From Eublepharis macularius (lineage: Eukaryota > Chordata > Lepidosauria > Squamata > Eublepharidae), in the NCBI RefSeq assembly GCF_028583425.1, contig NC_072795.1, forward strand, positions 4,425,001 to 4,489,000: 64,000 nucleotides of DNA, given 5' to 3'. Numbering within the stretch: the stretch's first letter is position 1; every line of letters starts with the position of its first letter. A program made the translations under genes and the position numbers. Of the stretch, positions 44,501 through 55,413 are shown one piece after another. A model generated the notes under the pieces. That model worked only from the letters and a program-made list of their open reading frames with translations. It was not told the origin of the DNA and did not search any database.

Positions 44501-45347
44501 CCGTGGAGAACCTCTTGCTAATGTCAACCGCACTGTTCCTGGTGCAGAGTTGGGCATCTCCCCCTCTCTGCTCGTTCCCGTTTTCTCTGCAGAACTTGCA
44601 TCTGCCTCGCGTAGGAGGGGGAAGGCTCTTCCCTTTCACCTTCTCAATCTCTGCATCTATCTGGGAGAGGAGAAGCGGCTTCTCATCCTCAAAGAAAGCC
44701 CGCAGAGGGGCGCCAACACACAAGTACATCACGCCCAGGAGGTTGAAGGCAGAGGCCCGCACATCTGGATGCGCCGCAGCCAAGGCCGATTTCATGTGCT
44801 TGATGAAGGCCTCGGCTTCCATGCCCTCAAAGCCAAAGTCTCGAATGGCGCTGGCCAGCCAGTTGAGGGTTTCCGAATGGGTTCTGGGGCTGTCTTGTGA
44901 AAAGGCCACTTCCGTGACCTTCCCTGCCGTCCACGGCAGTCCACACGCCTCCGCCACAGCAGTCAATGCTTCCTTGGTGTCGCCCCCACAGATAACGTCC
45001 CCAATCTTGTCCACGAGGTTTCCCAGGACAAACTGAGCCGAGGTCTTGGAGAAGACCCCCTTCTGGGCAATGAGGGTGACAAGCTGCAGCTTCTTCTGCA
45101 TCACCTGGAGTTTGGTTTCCTTCCATCCGGGTTCTTTGTCCAGCAGCCTCACCAGAGCCTGGCAGGGAACCTGGTTCTCCTCCATCTTTTCCACGGCTTT
45201 CTCGAATGCCTCCATGCAGGAGATGCGTTCTTTCCAGTCGCTGCTGTCCAGATGCTGAAGGCAGGAGGCAGGGAGGACAGCTGCTGCTTCCAGCTCACAT
45301 GTTTCTTCTGAAAGTTCCTTCTCAGGCAGGTTCCTGGGATCTAGCAT
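41520..45347 (-). CDS. CKAP5-like: CKAP5-like (XMAP215/ch-TOG) retrogene, TOG3 to TOG6 part
   Basis: One uninterrupted frame encodes 1275 residues. From memory of vertebrate CKAP5, it aligns from the start of TOG3 to just short of the C terminus. TOG3 is about 21-245 (DSSDWKERISCMEAFEKAV, with the Trp38 of the tubulin-facing loop). TOG4 is about 270-495 (GWKVRREGLEEL, with Trp293; TGMKEWLDEEDLSAELKKEN). A Lys/Pro-rich linker is 500-595, ending GPIFIIVPKAKEQRMKDEK. TOG5 is about 600-840 (FDTNTWVLMKSLEYLKKLFD). The TOG6-like helical domain is about 920-1165 (NLDQILLDIHIFMKALPEEK), with a tail to 1275 (ELYEYKKENPEADLEPFLK). CKAP5 polymerises microtubules at kinetochores, centrosomes and plus ends. 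TOG1, TOG2 and the last part (TACC-related end) are absent, so any activity would differ. The start ATG has A at -3 and an in-frame TAG seven codons upstream (45366-45368), so it cannot extend further. Absence of introns shows retroposition. The intact frame despite clear divergence from CKAP5 implies selection; expression is unproven. Confidence 0.85.
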   Translation of the reverse strand: MLDPRNLPEKELSEETCELEAAAVLPASCLQHLDSSDWKERISCMEAFEKAVEKMEENQVPCQALVRLLDKEPGWKETKLQVMQKKLQLVTLIAQKGVFSKTSAQFVLGNLVDKIGDVICGGDTKEALTAVAEACGLPWTAGKVTEVAFSQDSPRTHSETLNWLASAIRDFGFEGMEAEAFIKHMKSALAAAHPDVRASAFNLLGVMYLCVGAPLRAFFEDEKPLLLSQIDAEIEKVKGKSLPPPTRGRCKFCRENGNEQRGGDAQLCTRNSAVDISKRFSTELMHKMQDSGWKVRREGLEELSRILSDVKSIQPSIGDLPAALKICLHDSNKALVKQTLGILQQLARLMGPGIKYHIKTLGIPLIAVFRDSKGSVRAVALKTVEAWAEQTGMKEWLDEEDLSAELKKENFPQRQGILGWLADKLPCPSSASTDLVRCLPHLYSSLEDRQEETCKAAHEALPFFLLHLGFEKMSEAAGKLKPASRDQVLLVLENTKAGWPAKPTTPLDNSPSELPRSKPWPKLAPPQHSNPASFSAENVGSTELNLDAKKTKPEGTVPKAKKMPGVKTKYGMKEDSSKVGPIFIIVPKAKEQRMKDEKALKVLRWNFSTPSSKYVEQLKAQMSGCLSNCLQEELFHSNFQHHIKALTMMTKHLETEKDGVISCLDLVLKWLTLRLFDTNTWVLMKSLEYLKKLFDLLIQENYQLMENEASSFLPYLLLKMGATKESILKEVRAIVKQTILIYPVSKTFYFLLEGAKGKNPNQRVGCLEELGWLLKEYGPDVGQPSPSKALKTIIALTGDSNNSVHSAALRVVATARDVYGSEAFKAIAGVSEKHMNLLEDGVREVEARRVKEEKVYTQVSNMSTRAGLEGCRRSHAISNRTGEEYSTLHQDRTETGNAGSMALGQSPNLGSNAPRATSLESQTGSSINMIICHVASGNISTSTEALAEIQEILRREDKVRTMSGHINQFLIATLRQLKFIHRLHVTAEEETEKEEVAKLYSSVICSMVSLFQVDGLAQEASTGVLKDLMNILITLLLDSPVEELQEGQEVTQFVNLLMTKVLERSDQTRILSSLLDLLCECLTASTCPLPFSEVVAKCLWKTSRLLPQTIGSINLDQILLDIHIFMKALPEEKLKQSQSSIPLRALKTLLHTFCKLKGEEILDHLSLIQDKGESELEAYLRKFVGHSAKQNGVDGDTECSLPAEGKIENTLGSIFKKINCKETARAGLEELYEYKKENPEADLEPFLKTCSLLFRSYVKHGLAVIGSERGGKQNS

Positions 45348-45580
45348 CTTGACTGGCCTTGAATTCTAGAACCTGAGCGGGCCAGGCGGGGCATGATTGC
45401 TTCAGCCTTCCTTGGGCTGGGTTCAGAGGGCAGCAAAGTACATTCCATTCCAAAAGAGAGATGGCGGAGGTATCTTTGGATGTTCCTTGCCAGCCCCGCC
45501 CTCCACTCTACCCCTCCACAAAGGAGGTGATGGTTCCCAGAGAGAGGGAAGGGGGCCTTCCTTAGGGGCTGCCACTCTAG

Positions 45581-45636
45581 CTTATAAGCTGTCACCCTTG
45601 GCTGATGGCTGACATTATGAGGTCACAGTGATGTCA
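45581..45636 (-). promoter_or_regulatory. Candidate CRE/TATA promoter of the CKAP5-like retrogene
   Basis: Upstream of the retrogene on the minus strand are TGACATCA (plus 45629-45636), a second CRE-like TGACCTCA (plus 45618-45625), and 32 bases further down a TATAAG (plus 45581-45586). A start site about 30 bases below the TATA-like box would leave a 5' UTR near 200 bases. Paired CRE and TATA boxes are common in post-meiotic germ-cell promoters driven by CREM. This is inference from motifs only. Confidence 0.35.
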
Positions 45637-45792
45637 TGGGTGTTTTTAGCAAGAACGTGGCAAGAACAGAGAGACCAAAGGGAGGAAAAAACCTATTACC
45701 ACTGTGAGTCTCTCTTGTTTCTATATTAAAGTATTTCAATGCAGAGTACCTGTTCTGCAGGGAGAAATTCCTGGGTATCTCTATTGAGACTA

Positions 45793-46110
45793 ATGGTTGT
45801 TGTGGGTTTTCTGGGCTGTATTGCCATGGTCTTGGCATTGTGGTTCCTGACGTTTCGCCAGCAGCTGTGGCTGGCATCTTCAGAGGTGCAGCACCAAAAG
45901 ACAGAGATCTCTCAGTGTCACAGTGTGGAAAAGATGTTGGCAGGTCATCCATATGTACTCAGGAGGGGTGGGGTTGAGCCGAGTCATCCTGTAAGATGCC
46001 AGCCACAGCTGCTGGTGAGACGTCAGGAGCTACAATGCCAAGACCATGGCAATACAGCCCGGAAAGCCCACAACAACCATCATTCTCCGGCCGTGAAAGC
46101 CTTCGACAAT
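45793..46110. mobile_element. Penelope-like inverted dimer (family P1) with spacer
   Basis: It runs from ATGGTTGTTGTGGGTTTTCT to AAGCCTTCGACAAT. The two halves are inverted and separated by a segment with GTGTCACAGTGTGGAAAAGA. The 12-bp flanks CTATTGAGACTA (45781-45792) and CTATCGAGACTA (46111-46122) differ by one base. It lies about 150 bases upstream of the retrogene's candidate promoter. Confidence 0.75.
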
Positions 46111-46122
46111 CTATCGAGACTA

Positions 46123-46600
46123 TCTTAGGTTAATGGGGCTCAGGAAAAGTTCCTGAAGATGTGCGTCACACGTCTTTGGTTTTGAAGCCAGAAATTGGCA
46201 GTAGAAAGAGCAGGCATTGGAGGAGGAGGAGAAGCATTAATGAACAAGCATCAACAGAATGGCCCAGCAGTGAGACCAGTCAATGCCCGACAAATCATGT
46301 GCCAGCCTCTTTTACAAAACAAAAACTGTAAGTAGTTAAGGTTAGTAGTTAGAGTTAGGGATCATAGACTTCACCACTATGTTGCCTTACATATTATCTG
46401 TTGCTTTAAATATGTACTCCTATGTACTACCTGTGCTTCATGCTGTCTAATGTCAATCTTAGAACTGATTATGTTCTGTTTCAGCATTTCTCCAACTCTG
46501 TATTGGATCCTTGCTAATGCTATGTCTTTGTAAATTGGTATTTATTTACCCTTTGGCACTGTTTATGGAAACGTCCTTAGCCATTATAGATATTAATGAC
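46123..46600 (+). mobile_element. L2/CR1-like LINE 3' fragment after a short unassigned stretch
   Basis: From about 46360 (GATCATAGACTTCACCACTA) to 46600 it parallels the copy at 22080-22320. 46123-46359 is unassigned. Confidence 0.5.
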
Positions 46601-46756
46601 TGATAAACCCTTCTACCATGAAGGTGTCACCAAAACCAGTGGCTATCACTGGCAGTGGATTATGTATCCTGGGAAGAAGCACACCCCTGTCCTGAAATTC
46701 ACGGGGTGACCCTGACTGCTAATCCTATGGAAGTGGGAAGAAAAATCTATGAACTA

Positions 46757-46980
46757 TGTGGTTAAGAGCAGCAGGACTCTAATCTGGAGAGGCAGGTTTG
46801 ATTCCCCACTCCTCCGCTTGAAGCCAGCTGGGTGACCTTGGGTCAGTCACAGCTCTCCCAGAGCTCTCTCAGCCCCACCCACCTCACAGGGTGATTGTCG
46901 TGAGGGTAATAATATCACACTTTGTAAACCACTCTGAGTAGGGCAAGTTATCATGAAGGGTGGTGTATAAATTATTATTA
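46757..46980 (+). mobile_element. tRNA-derived SINE with trinucleotide tail
   Basis: It holds TATGTGGTTAAGAGCAGCAG through GGTGTATAAATTATTATTA; the first bases are lost. Confidence 0.75.
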
Positions 46981-46984
46981 TGTG

Positions 46985-48480
46985 GGGGAAATGCCAGGGA
47001 GTCTTTCCTTTCCTTTTCCCTTTTCCACCCAATTGCTCAGTTGTAGCCAATTGCGCTGCTCCTTATAACTCGTTTTGAACCATTGATGTGCACCTAAAAG
47101 CCATGCTTGCTTCTCCAACAGACCCTCCTCCGTCCTTATAGCACGGCCTGAAAACCAGTCCCAAAGAAACTGATCTGATTTCCCATGTTATATATTCTAG
47201 GAAAAGCACTTTAGCTCCATTTCCAGAATAAAATGAATCACAACAGCACATGCATGCCAGTGTGTGTATATGTGTGTGTGTGAGAGAGAGAGAGACAGCA
47301 TTTTTCTTTCATTTCAGCAGGTGGAGCACAATTGTTGTCATTTATTGCAAGAGATGGAAACTGCCCCCTGGAGAGTCAGCATGGCAAGGGGTGAGCCACA
47401 AAAAGGCAAAGCAAGCTGCTCTTTCATCCGGGGGCGTTGACTGCACACACAAGACGTTTCTCTTGCCTTCAATAAAGGACCGTATTGCTTTGGGAATGGG
47501 GGAGGATCACAGGCCCCCTGCAATTTGCTATGGCATGTTTTGGAATCCTAGAGCAGGGAGCAACTCAAGCAATAAACCTTTCCAGTCACAACGGACTTTT
47601 TGCACTGCCAACTAGCCTTTTTCTCAAGCCCACCTAGTAGGGCAACTAGCCTTGCTCGGGATAGCCTGTAAACTTCAGGATCTACCTGGCTCCTTCTACA
47701 GCCTGAAATTCTGCCCGTTGCTAATGTCACATTTGGATCCAATTGAGCCAGGAGAGGAATTCTGTCCCGGAAGAGAGTATCTTCTTATTGAGAAAGTTCC
47801 TAGAGGGCCATTTGGCATCCAGGAGCCAGCTGAACCAAGTGGTCCCATGTTGTCAGGTACGGCCAGGGGCGCGGCAGTGACTGACACCTGAGCTTCGGCG
47901 GGACCAGTCCCAGAGATGTCCAGGCTCTGTGTAGGCTCCTGCCTAGTGGTCGGAGGGGGGTATACATCACCCACGCACCCTCTCAGCCACTTCTGGGCCT
48001 GCTTCACCACTTGGCTCCACACCCTCCTCTGCTCCTTGCTATGTACCTCCTTCCTCCTTCTCTCTCTCTCTCTCTCCCCCCCCCCCCACCAGTGTGTGCA
48101 TGGGTAGGGGGATCTCCTGACTGTCTACTTGGCCGTTCGGGTATGTGTTTTGCCCTTTGGTGCCTTATGCCTGGGGAGGGATCTGGGGCTTGTCTGTGGC
48201 TTCTCCGTGGCTGCGGTAAGTCCAAGGGATGTGGGCAGCTCATTCTCGGACACATGTGCTACTCTCAGCTCGAACACGGGCCACCACCACTATGACAATG
48301 AGTGTAGGCTCACCCATAATGAACTTCTGCAAATTGACATTGTCTCGGATAACAGGCTCCATCCAAGCCAAGCAAACACAACTTGGCTCAGCTTGTTTTG
48401 AGGCTGTTTTAACCCCTATCTGGATAGCTAAGGTTGCCCCAAGTTGTGCTGGATGAGCCAAGCCAGCTCTCTATGACCTT
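46985..48480. other. Unassigned spacer with (GA)n and (CT)n/(C)n runs
   Basis: Simple runs occur at 47272-47293 and 48059-48088. 47650-48050 is moderately GC-rich; open frames of 79-121 residues there lack recognisable domains. No splice-supported exon was seen. Confidence 0.4.
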
Positions 48481-48482
48481 GG

Positions 48483-48484
<2 letters not shown>

Positions 48485-48516
<32 letters not shown>

Positions 48517-48772
48517 CAACAACAACAACAACATACGATTTATATACCCTTCAGGACCACTTAATGCCCACTCAGAGCGGTTTACAAAGTATGTTCTTAT
48601 TATCCCCACAACAATCACCCTGTGAGGTGGGTGAGGCTGAGAGAGCTCTGAGAGAGCTGTGACTGACCCAAGGTCACCCAGCTGGCTTCAAGCAAAGGAG
48701 TAGGGAATCAAACCTGGTTCTCCAGATTAGAGTCCTGCCACTCTTAACCACTACACCAAACTGGCTCTCATA
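48485..48772 (-). mobile_element. tRNA-derived SINE with trinucleotide tail
   Basis: It is a reverse copy with a (TCA)n(ACA)n tail at 48487-48531, and body TTATATACCCTTCAGGACCA through CACTACACCAAACTGGCTC. Confidence 0.85.
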
Positions 48773-48779
48773 TCTACGG

Positions 48780-49430
48780 CACCACCTCTCTCCCTATATT
48801 CTACCATGGCAACTTCGCTCATCTGAAAAGGTCCTTCTGCAGGTACCACCCTTCACATGGACAAAATCAACAGTTGCTCATACACAGGCATTCTCTGTGG
48901 TGGCCCCCACTTTATGGAATGGCCTATCTAAGAAGGTTAGGAAAGCTCCCAATCTCCTGGCCTTCCATAACTGATGCAAAGCCGAATTGTTCAAGAAGGC
49001 TTTTTGCTCAGATAGGAGGGCTGTACTGTAAGAAAGTGGCCTCAAATGATCCATCAGTAACGGGATAAGAAGGGACCAAAAACTTCACTACTATTTCTGT
49101 AAATAATGAGGGACCATAGAATTCACTAATGTTGCTATAAGTATGGTTCCACTGAGTAATTCCTATGTTGTTTAATATATCAGTCATGGAATTTGCCTAT
49201 GCTTCATTTCAACACTGCTAAATCTTTAAACTTTTCATTCTTTCTTTCCTTCTCTTTAAATCTTGCAAATTGCATATATGTATACTGAAATGTTGCGACT
49301 TGTGATATTGATTGTACTGACTCACACGATGTAATCCTCCTTGAGTCTCAGTGAGGAAGGCGAACTATAAATTACATACATGCATGCATGCATGCATGCA
49401 TGCATACATACATACATACATACATACATA
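48780..49430 (+). mobile_element. L2-type LINE 3' end with (ATGC)n/(ATAC)n tail
   Basis: It holds GTGGTGGCCCCCACTTTATG, GAATTGTTCAAGAAGGC, and the end CTCCTTGAGTCTCAGTGAGG and GGCGAACTATAAATTACATA, followed by the microsatellite 49377-49430. Confidence 0.65.
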
Positions 49431-49814
49431 CAGGGCTTTTTTTCAGCTGGAACGTGGTGGAACGGAGTTCCGGCACCTCTTGAAAATGGTCACATGGCTG
49501 GTGTCCCCGCCCCCTGACCTCCAGACAGAGGGGAGTTTAAATTGCCCTCTGTGCCACTGCAGAGGGCAATCTAAACTCCCGTCTGTCTGGAGGTAAGGGG
49601 ACGGGGACACCAGCCATGTGACCATTTTCACCAAGGGCAATTTAAAAACTCCCCCTTGTTTCAGCTGACCCAAAATGACATCATTGGTCCTGGGAGTATG
49701 TGCGCACTTTACACACGCACATGTGGTACCAGGGACACCACCTCCCACCAAGAGTTGCCCCCTGTATTGGCAACCCACTGAGTTCCACTACCTCTTTTCC
49801 CAGAAAAAAACCTC
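49431..49814 (+). mobile_element. hAT MITE, family CAGGGCTTTTTT, copy 3
   Basis: It starts CAGGGCTTTTTTTCAGC directly in the (ATAC)n tail of the preceding LINE and ends CCCAGAAAAAAACCTCT, followed again by ACATACATACATA. The centre holds GAGTTTAAATTGCCCTCTGTG and its inverted partner. It is the longest copy of the family. Confidence 0.8.
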
Positions 49815-51420
49815 TACATACATACATAAAATATTTTGGAGGTTTGCCAAATCCATACCTCAAAGTGATCAGCTTTGGGGCATTCACTATAATACATACA
49901 TGTGTATACACCACTATGCAAACACCTCCAAAGTATTAACCCAATGTTATCAATCCATCCTTGCAAAGGAATCCATGTATATCCCCTTTCCATTGTAGCA
50001 AGTTAGCAAATTCCCCACCATATGGGGAAATTCTGGCCTACCTTATAGGTTTGTTGTAAGAAGTACTAGAAACATGTATATGAAATGTTTTGGATGCTTG
50101 AAAACAAGAAATACCAAGAATTTGAATGCTTGAAAATCAGAAATACCAAGAATTTGAATGCTTGAAAACGAGAAATACCAAGAATTACTATTAAATATCA
50201 TTAATATTGACAAAAAAAAAGGAACCCACTCAGCAGGGGGAAAAAGGAACTGCTCAGCAGACAAATTTGCTTTGCACAGATATGCCGATCAGCTTCAGGA
50301 ACGCTCGTGTGCATTCTCAGTTTATGAACAGAAGGAGCTGGTACCATTGATTGATTGATTTGCGGTCAATGACCATTAAGAACCATCAACAAAAGTTACA
50401 ACAGTCCCAAAAACCAGTGTATAAGATATGAAATATAATAAATACACCATAAAATTTAAAATACGTATTTAAAATAATTTATTATCCTACTAGAAGGGAG
50501 GGATCAATAGGTCTCTATGTATGACGTTGCTCGCTGTGGAATTTTATCACATAAACACAAAACTTGGCTATGAGCGTAGAGAAGAACTATTAAAAGTTTC
50601 TCAAAGCAGGTCTTATCTGAATAAACTGTTGGTCTATCAAGAGAGCTGGTACCATAAACACACACACACACAACTTTTCCATGCAAACAAGTTTCCTGAA
50701 ACTGGCTGTTATTTCTTTATTCTTTTTTAATGCAGAAAGATAAGGTGCTTCGGGCTATGTCCCCAGCAGGGGAAAGAAATCTGCTAAGAGAAAAAGTACA
50801 GAACTGCTATTTTTTATATATACATACCCAGGCACATTCCAGATCAGAAAGCATCTATAATAATAAAGTCCCGCCAACGTATTCACTAGCAAATATCCCA
50901 AGGTGCTTTTGGGCTGTCGATCATTGCATGTCACACTGAGCCCAGATAATATTTTTTTCTGTTGCTTGCAAAAATGCAGAGCAGATGGCTGTGGTAAAGG
51001 TTGGATTGCTTCAGGTGGGGAGGTGTAGGGGATGGCAAACCCATACAAAATTAGAGCCTTATATGTTTGCAACTGTGTTTGGAAAGTCATTTCCTAATGC
51101 ACAGACCTATTAACAGGCCCAAAGTACCCTGAAGGGACCGTGCATATATCTGTCACCGAAAAGCTATTGCCAAATTCCAGCCAGGGGCAAGTGCTTTCAA
51201 GTGCTTATCTCCTGATATAATAAAAAGGATCCAAACCATGCCTCACATCAGTTGAAATTTGCTCTGTGTGGGGGTGGAACCAGTCCCGTGTGTTACACTG
51301 GAAGAACGCAGTGAAATTTTTCTAACCCGTGAATGGAACTGCTAACCCACTCTTTGTATGTGTCTCTCATAAGACAAAGTGTTCCAAGAGAAATAGTGTT
51401 GTGCAATGGTCAGAGTGAGA
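49815..51420. other. Mostly unique AT-rich sequence
   Basis: A 23-27 bp unit (GCTTGAAAACAAGAAATACC) is repeated three times at 50095-50180. Otherwise no gene or repeat terminus is recognised. Confidence 0.4.
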
Positions 51421-51424
51421 TCCT

Positions 51425-52110
51425 AAGAGAACATAAGAGAAGCCATGTTGGATCAGGCCAATGGCCCATCCAGTCCAGCACTCTGTGTCACACAGTGGCC
51501 AAAAAACCAGGTGTCATCAGGAGGTCTGCCAGTGGGGAAGGGATACTAGAGGCCTTCCCACTGATTCCCCCCCCCCCCCGCCCAAACACCAAGAATACAG
51601 AGCATCACTGCCCTAGACAGAGAGTGCCATCTATACCTTGTGGCTAATAGCCACTGATGGACCTCTGCTCCATATGTTGATCCAGTCCGCTCTTGAAGCT
51701 GTCTATGCTTGAAGCTGCCACCACCTCCTGAGGCAGTGAATTCCATGTGTTAATCACCCTTTGGGCGAAGAAGTACTTTTATCCATTCTAACCCGACTGC
51801 TCAGCAATTGCATTGAGTGCCCACGCGTTCTTGCATTGTGAGAAAGGGAGAAAAATACTTCTTTCTCTATCTTCTCTATCCCATGCATAATCTTGTAAAC
51901 CTCTATCAGGTCACCCCTCAGTAGTTGTTTCTCCAAACTAAAGAGCCCCAAGTGCTTTAACCTTTCTTCATAGGGGAAGTGTTCTGCCACCACCACCACC
52001 ACCTTTAATCATTCTAGTTGCCCTTTTCTGCACTTTTTCCAGTGCTATAATATCTTTTTTGAGGTGTGGTGACCAGAATTGTGCTAGGCTGGGCTCAGTA
52101 AAAAATTACT
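51425..52110 (-). mobile_element. CR1-like LINE, end of ORF2 and 3' region
   Basis: The minus-strand translation (51754-52002) reads YEERLKHLGLFSLEKQLLRG and DLIEVYKIMHGIEK, the conserved last part of the CR1 reverse transcriptase protein. It then continues into a 3' region with TGGCCATTGGCCTGATCC near 51455. Confidence 0.8.
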
Positions 52111-52294
52111 TTGGCTGTTCCTTTTGCTTAGCTTCAAGTCTACTCCTTCCAAGGGAGTTAGGACAGGAAACAACACACAAAAAAACAGATGCATGCAATA
52201 AAACTAAAATACTAATTGCGTCAAAATTACACACCTGCTGAATTCTGACCATTAGATGTCAGTCCAAGAACATTTCCCAGCTCTTCTGGAGAGG

Positions 52295-52440
52295 CAGTGG
52301 TGTCCAGTGGTTAGACTAGAATTTGGGAGACCCAGGTTTTGAATCCCCAGTCTGCTAGGAAAGCTTGCTGGGTGACCTTGGACCAGTTATACCATTGGGG
52401 AGAAAGGTGGGTTATAAATGTAGTTCATTCATTCATTAAA
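52295..52440 (+). mobile_element. tRNA-derived SINE, third family
   Basis: It holds GTGGTGTCCAGTGGTTAGAC, then GGTTTTGAATCCCCAGTCTG and GGTGGGTTATAAATG with an ATTC tail. The same family is split by a Penelope-like copy at 57580-58025. Confidence 0.65.
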
Positions 52441-52503
52441 ATATTCAGTGTTTGATGCATTTCCAAGACAAGGCAGTTGATGTCAGAATCAGGGGGCATG
52501 TCC

Positions 52504-52735
52504 CATGATTAGAGTTGCCAGCCTCCAGGTGGTGGCTGGAGATCTGCTGGAATTACAATTGATCTCCACGCCACAGGGATCAGTTCACCTAGAGAAAATG
52601 GCAGCTTTGGAGGGTGGAGTCTATGGAATTATACCATGCTGATGTCCTTTCCCTCCCCAAACCCCACCTTCTCCAGGTTTCACACACACACACCCAAATC
52701 TCCAGGAATTTCCCATCTTGGAGCTGGCAACCCTA
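52504..52735 (-). mobile_element. hAT MITE, family AGGGTTGCCA
   Basis: It holds AGAGTTGCCAGCCTCCAGGT through TGGAGCTGGCAACCCTA, full length. A short (CA)n has arisen at 52681-52694. Flanks CCCATGAT / CCCATGAT (52496-52503, 52736-52743) fit an 8-bp duplication. Confidence 0.8.
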
Positions 52736-52744
52736 CCCATGATC

Positions 52745-54340
52745 CATCAATGCATTTTGAATTTACAGTGCAGGAGTGCCTAGTGGCAATCTCATCAACA
52801 TTAAGGCATAACTAATATTAGTCAAGCAATCCTGTCTATGTGTTCTTGCTTCCTGGGTCAGACAAAGGCCCATCCATTCAGCAATGTTTGGAAGAATCTA
52901 AGCAAGCAGCAGGCGCTTTGTGGCCCCTCATTCTCAGGTTTTATCTTTGGGCTGTATCTGCTCTCTGGAAAGGGAGCTTTGCACTTGTTCTAGCATTCAG
53001 AATCTCTCCCTCCCTTCATGTCTTTGCTAGTGAAATTTTGCACACTGATAGCACCATCAAGAAGTTGTGATTGTGCAGGGGGTACAGGGCTGGTGCATCC
53101 ATGGAGGTGGTTATGGCAGCCACCTCGAGCGCTGAGGTGCCAGAGGGGGCACCGGGGGCAGGGGTGCATACTGTGGAGTGGGCAGCAGCAGTGCTGGAAG
53201 ATGAATGGGAGGGCTGGGAAGCCGCCCACGTGCCATCCTGGCTGCCTATCACACCTGGCCCACAGCTGCTGCGCCCTGCCAGGAGTGCATGCTGGCAGTG
53301 GCAGTGTGGGGCAGTCTGAGCGGGCAGCCTCCCAGCCCTCCCACTCAGTTGCCGTGTGCTGCCGCCGCCTGCACACAGCTGTAGGCCAGGCATGGCAGGC
53401 AGATGGGGAGGTATGGGGCGACTGAGCGGGAGGGCTGGGGGGTGCACTGTCACAGCTACCTGCCACACCAATGGGGCGGCTCACAGCAGCATGCTGCGTG
53501 ATGACGTCACATGCAGTAACATCATCACGCAGTCCAGATGAGTGCGTGTGGGGGGCGGCAACTGCCCTGAAGATTCCCCCCCGGCCTCAGACACCAGAAA
53601 CTCTGGCACTAGCCCTGAGGGGGTAGGGAGAGGAGGCAGTCTCCAGTGCCTATAAGGCCCTAATGAATCATTCCCAAGGCTTTTTAAAGAATGATTTTGT
53701 TATTTGTGTGTTTGCTTGTTTATTAATAGAGAACAGACATCTCTCTCCCGAGAGAGGTGATCCGAAAACGATATCCAGTGCCTGTTTCATTACCCAAACA
53801 CATGCTGGGAAATACTCTCAACATTTGGACAACGTTTGACACACAATTATTCAGTGTGTTTTTGATGTTTTCTGACGTGTCTTCAGCACTACATCCTCAT
53901 GAGGGGACCAACGTCACTGACGCATGGGCACATTTGAGTGTCGAGACGTATGTCTTGTTCATGAAACAGGTTCATGTCTGACTCTACCATTTGAAGAATT
54001 CCTTCGGGCACTTCTTTTGACTCTGCATCTTACAGGTGAGTGCCAAGATTGTCTGCGCGAGAGATACCTACTTGACCTATCAAGAATCCTCTGGCATCTC
54101 TTGTCAAAAAAATACACGTTGGAATGAAGTGCTGGGAAGGACTCTGTAGAACATTCGGGGTTGCTGGATTGTTTCAGCTTCGTCTGCGCGTACGGGGTCA
54201 AATATTTAAATGCCAATAGCTGGCGGGGGGGGGGTTCTTCCTGGAAATGCATTGCCCCACTCAGCCTGGGATCTGATCAGTGTCTCCAATGGTTATATTG
54301 AATTTCCTACAAAACAGGTGCTGGAGCTTGAGGTTACAGG
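52745..54340. other. GC-rich unclassified segment and spacer
   Basis: 53080-53600 is strikingly GC-rich with CAGC/GGCTGG words and a TGATGACGTCACATG palindrome-like site at 53499-53513. The overlapping 135-164 residue frames on both strands have no domain. It resembles the GC-rich non-autonomous elements elsewhere but has no clear ends. Confidence 0.4.
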
Positions 54341-54344
54341 AAAG

Positions 54345-54530
54345 CAGCGATGGCTCAGTGGAAGTGCCTCCGCTTGGCATACAGAAGGCTCCAGGTTCAA
54401 TCTCCAGCATCTCCGGTTAAAAGGACTAGGCAGTAATGAATGTGAAAGAACTTCTCTTCCTGAGACCCTTGAGAGCCACTGCAGGTCTAAGCAGACCATA
54501 CAGCTTGACGTGTGTACCTGGAAACCCTAA
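54345..54530 (+). mobile_element. tRNA-derived SINE, family GTGGCTCAGTGGTAGAG
   Basis: It holds GCGATGGCTCAGTGGAAGTG, then CCAGGTTCAATCTCCAGCAT and GACCCTTGAGAGCCACTG. Confidence 0.7.
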
Positions 54531-54917
54531 TCTTGGACCAAAATTTCCGTTTTTTTGTCAGGAATATGTGCAAACTGGCTAGAATCCCTCAGCAGTCATG
54601 GAAAAGAATTATAACCTGAATATTTGTATAGCCCTTTGGACTGTTCAAAGTGTTTTACATTCATCAGGAACAGCCCTGAAAAGCAGGCCAATTTGATTTT
54701 CCTGATACTGCAAAGCAGGGGCTGAAAAGGAGCGGCCACCTTCTCAGTTTATGGTTTAACTGAGAATTAGCCAGTCAGATCAATTCGTTTTGCCCAAATG
54801 ATATTGAAATAGTTACGCCGCTCTCTTTACGTGCTGGTAATGTATGCTGGACTTGCCTTTCTGTGTTCTGGACCGATACTTGAACCATCTATAGTCATGC
54901 TTTTAAAAAACTTTGTG

Positions 54918-55260
<343 letters not shown>

Positions 55261-55413
55261 CATGACATTTTGAAACAAACTTTATTGCAACAAAGAATTT
55301 AAAATAGCATAGCAGAGTGATTCACTAAGGTGGGATGGGTCAGTGTGGGTGTCATGAAGGATTAGTCAAAAATCACACACTCAGGGAAACTGCGTACAAT
55401 TGAAACAGAATGT

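Noticed and set aside
43392-45036. Plus-strand frames of 106-227 residues antisense to the CKAP5-like retrogene
   Set aside because: They are shadows of the conserved minus-strand frame, with no domain of their own.
45341-45595. 84-residue minus-strand frame upstream of the retrogene as an extra N-terminal exon
   Set aside because: It is in another frame, has no TOG or CKAP5 similarity, and an in-frame TAG precedes the retrogene's ATG.
53016-53484. 135-164 residue frames on both strands
   Set aside because: They come from a GC-rich unclassified segment; frames are open on both strands and no domain is visible.
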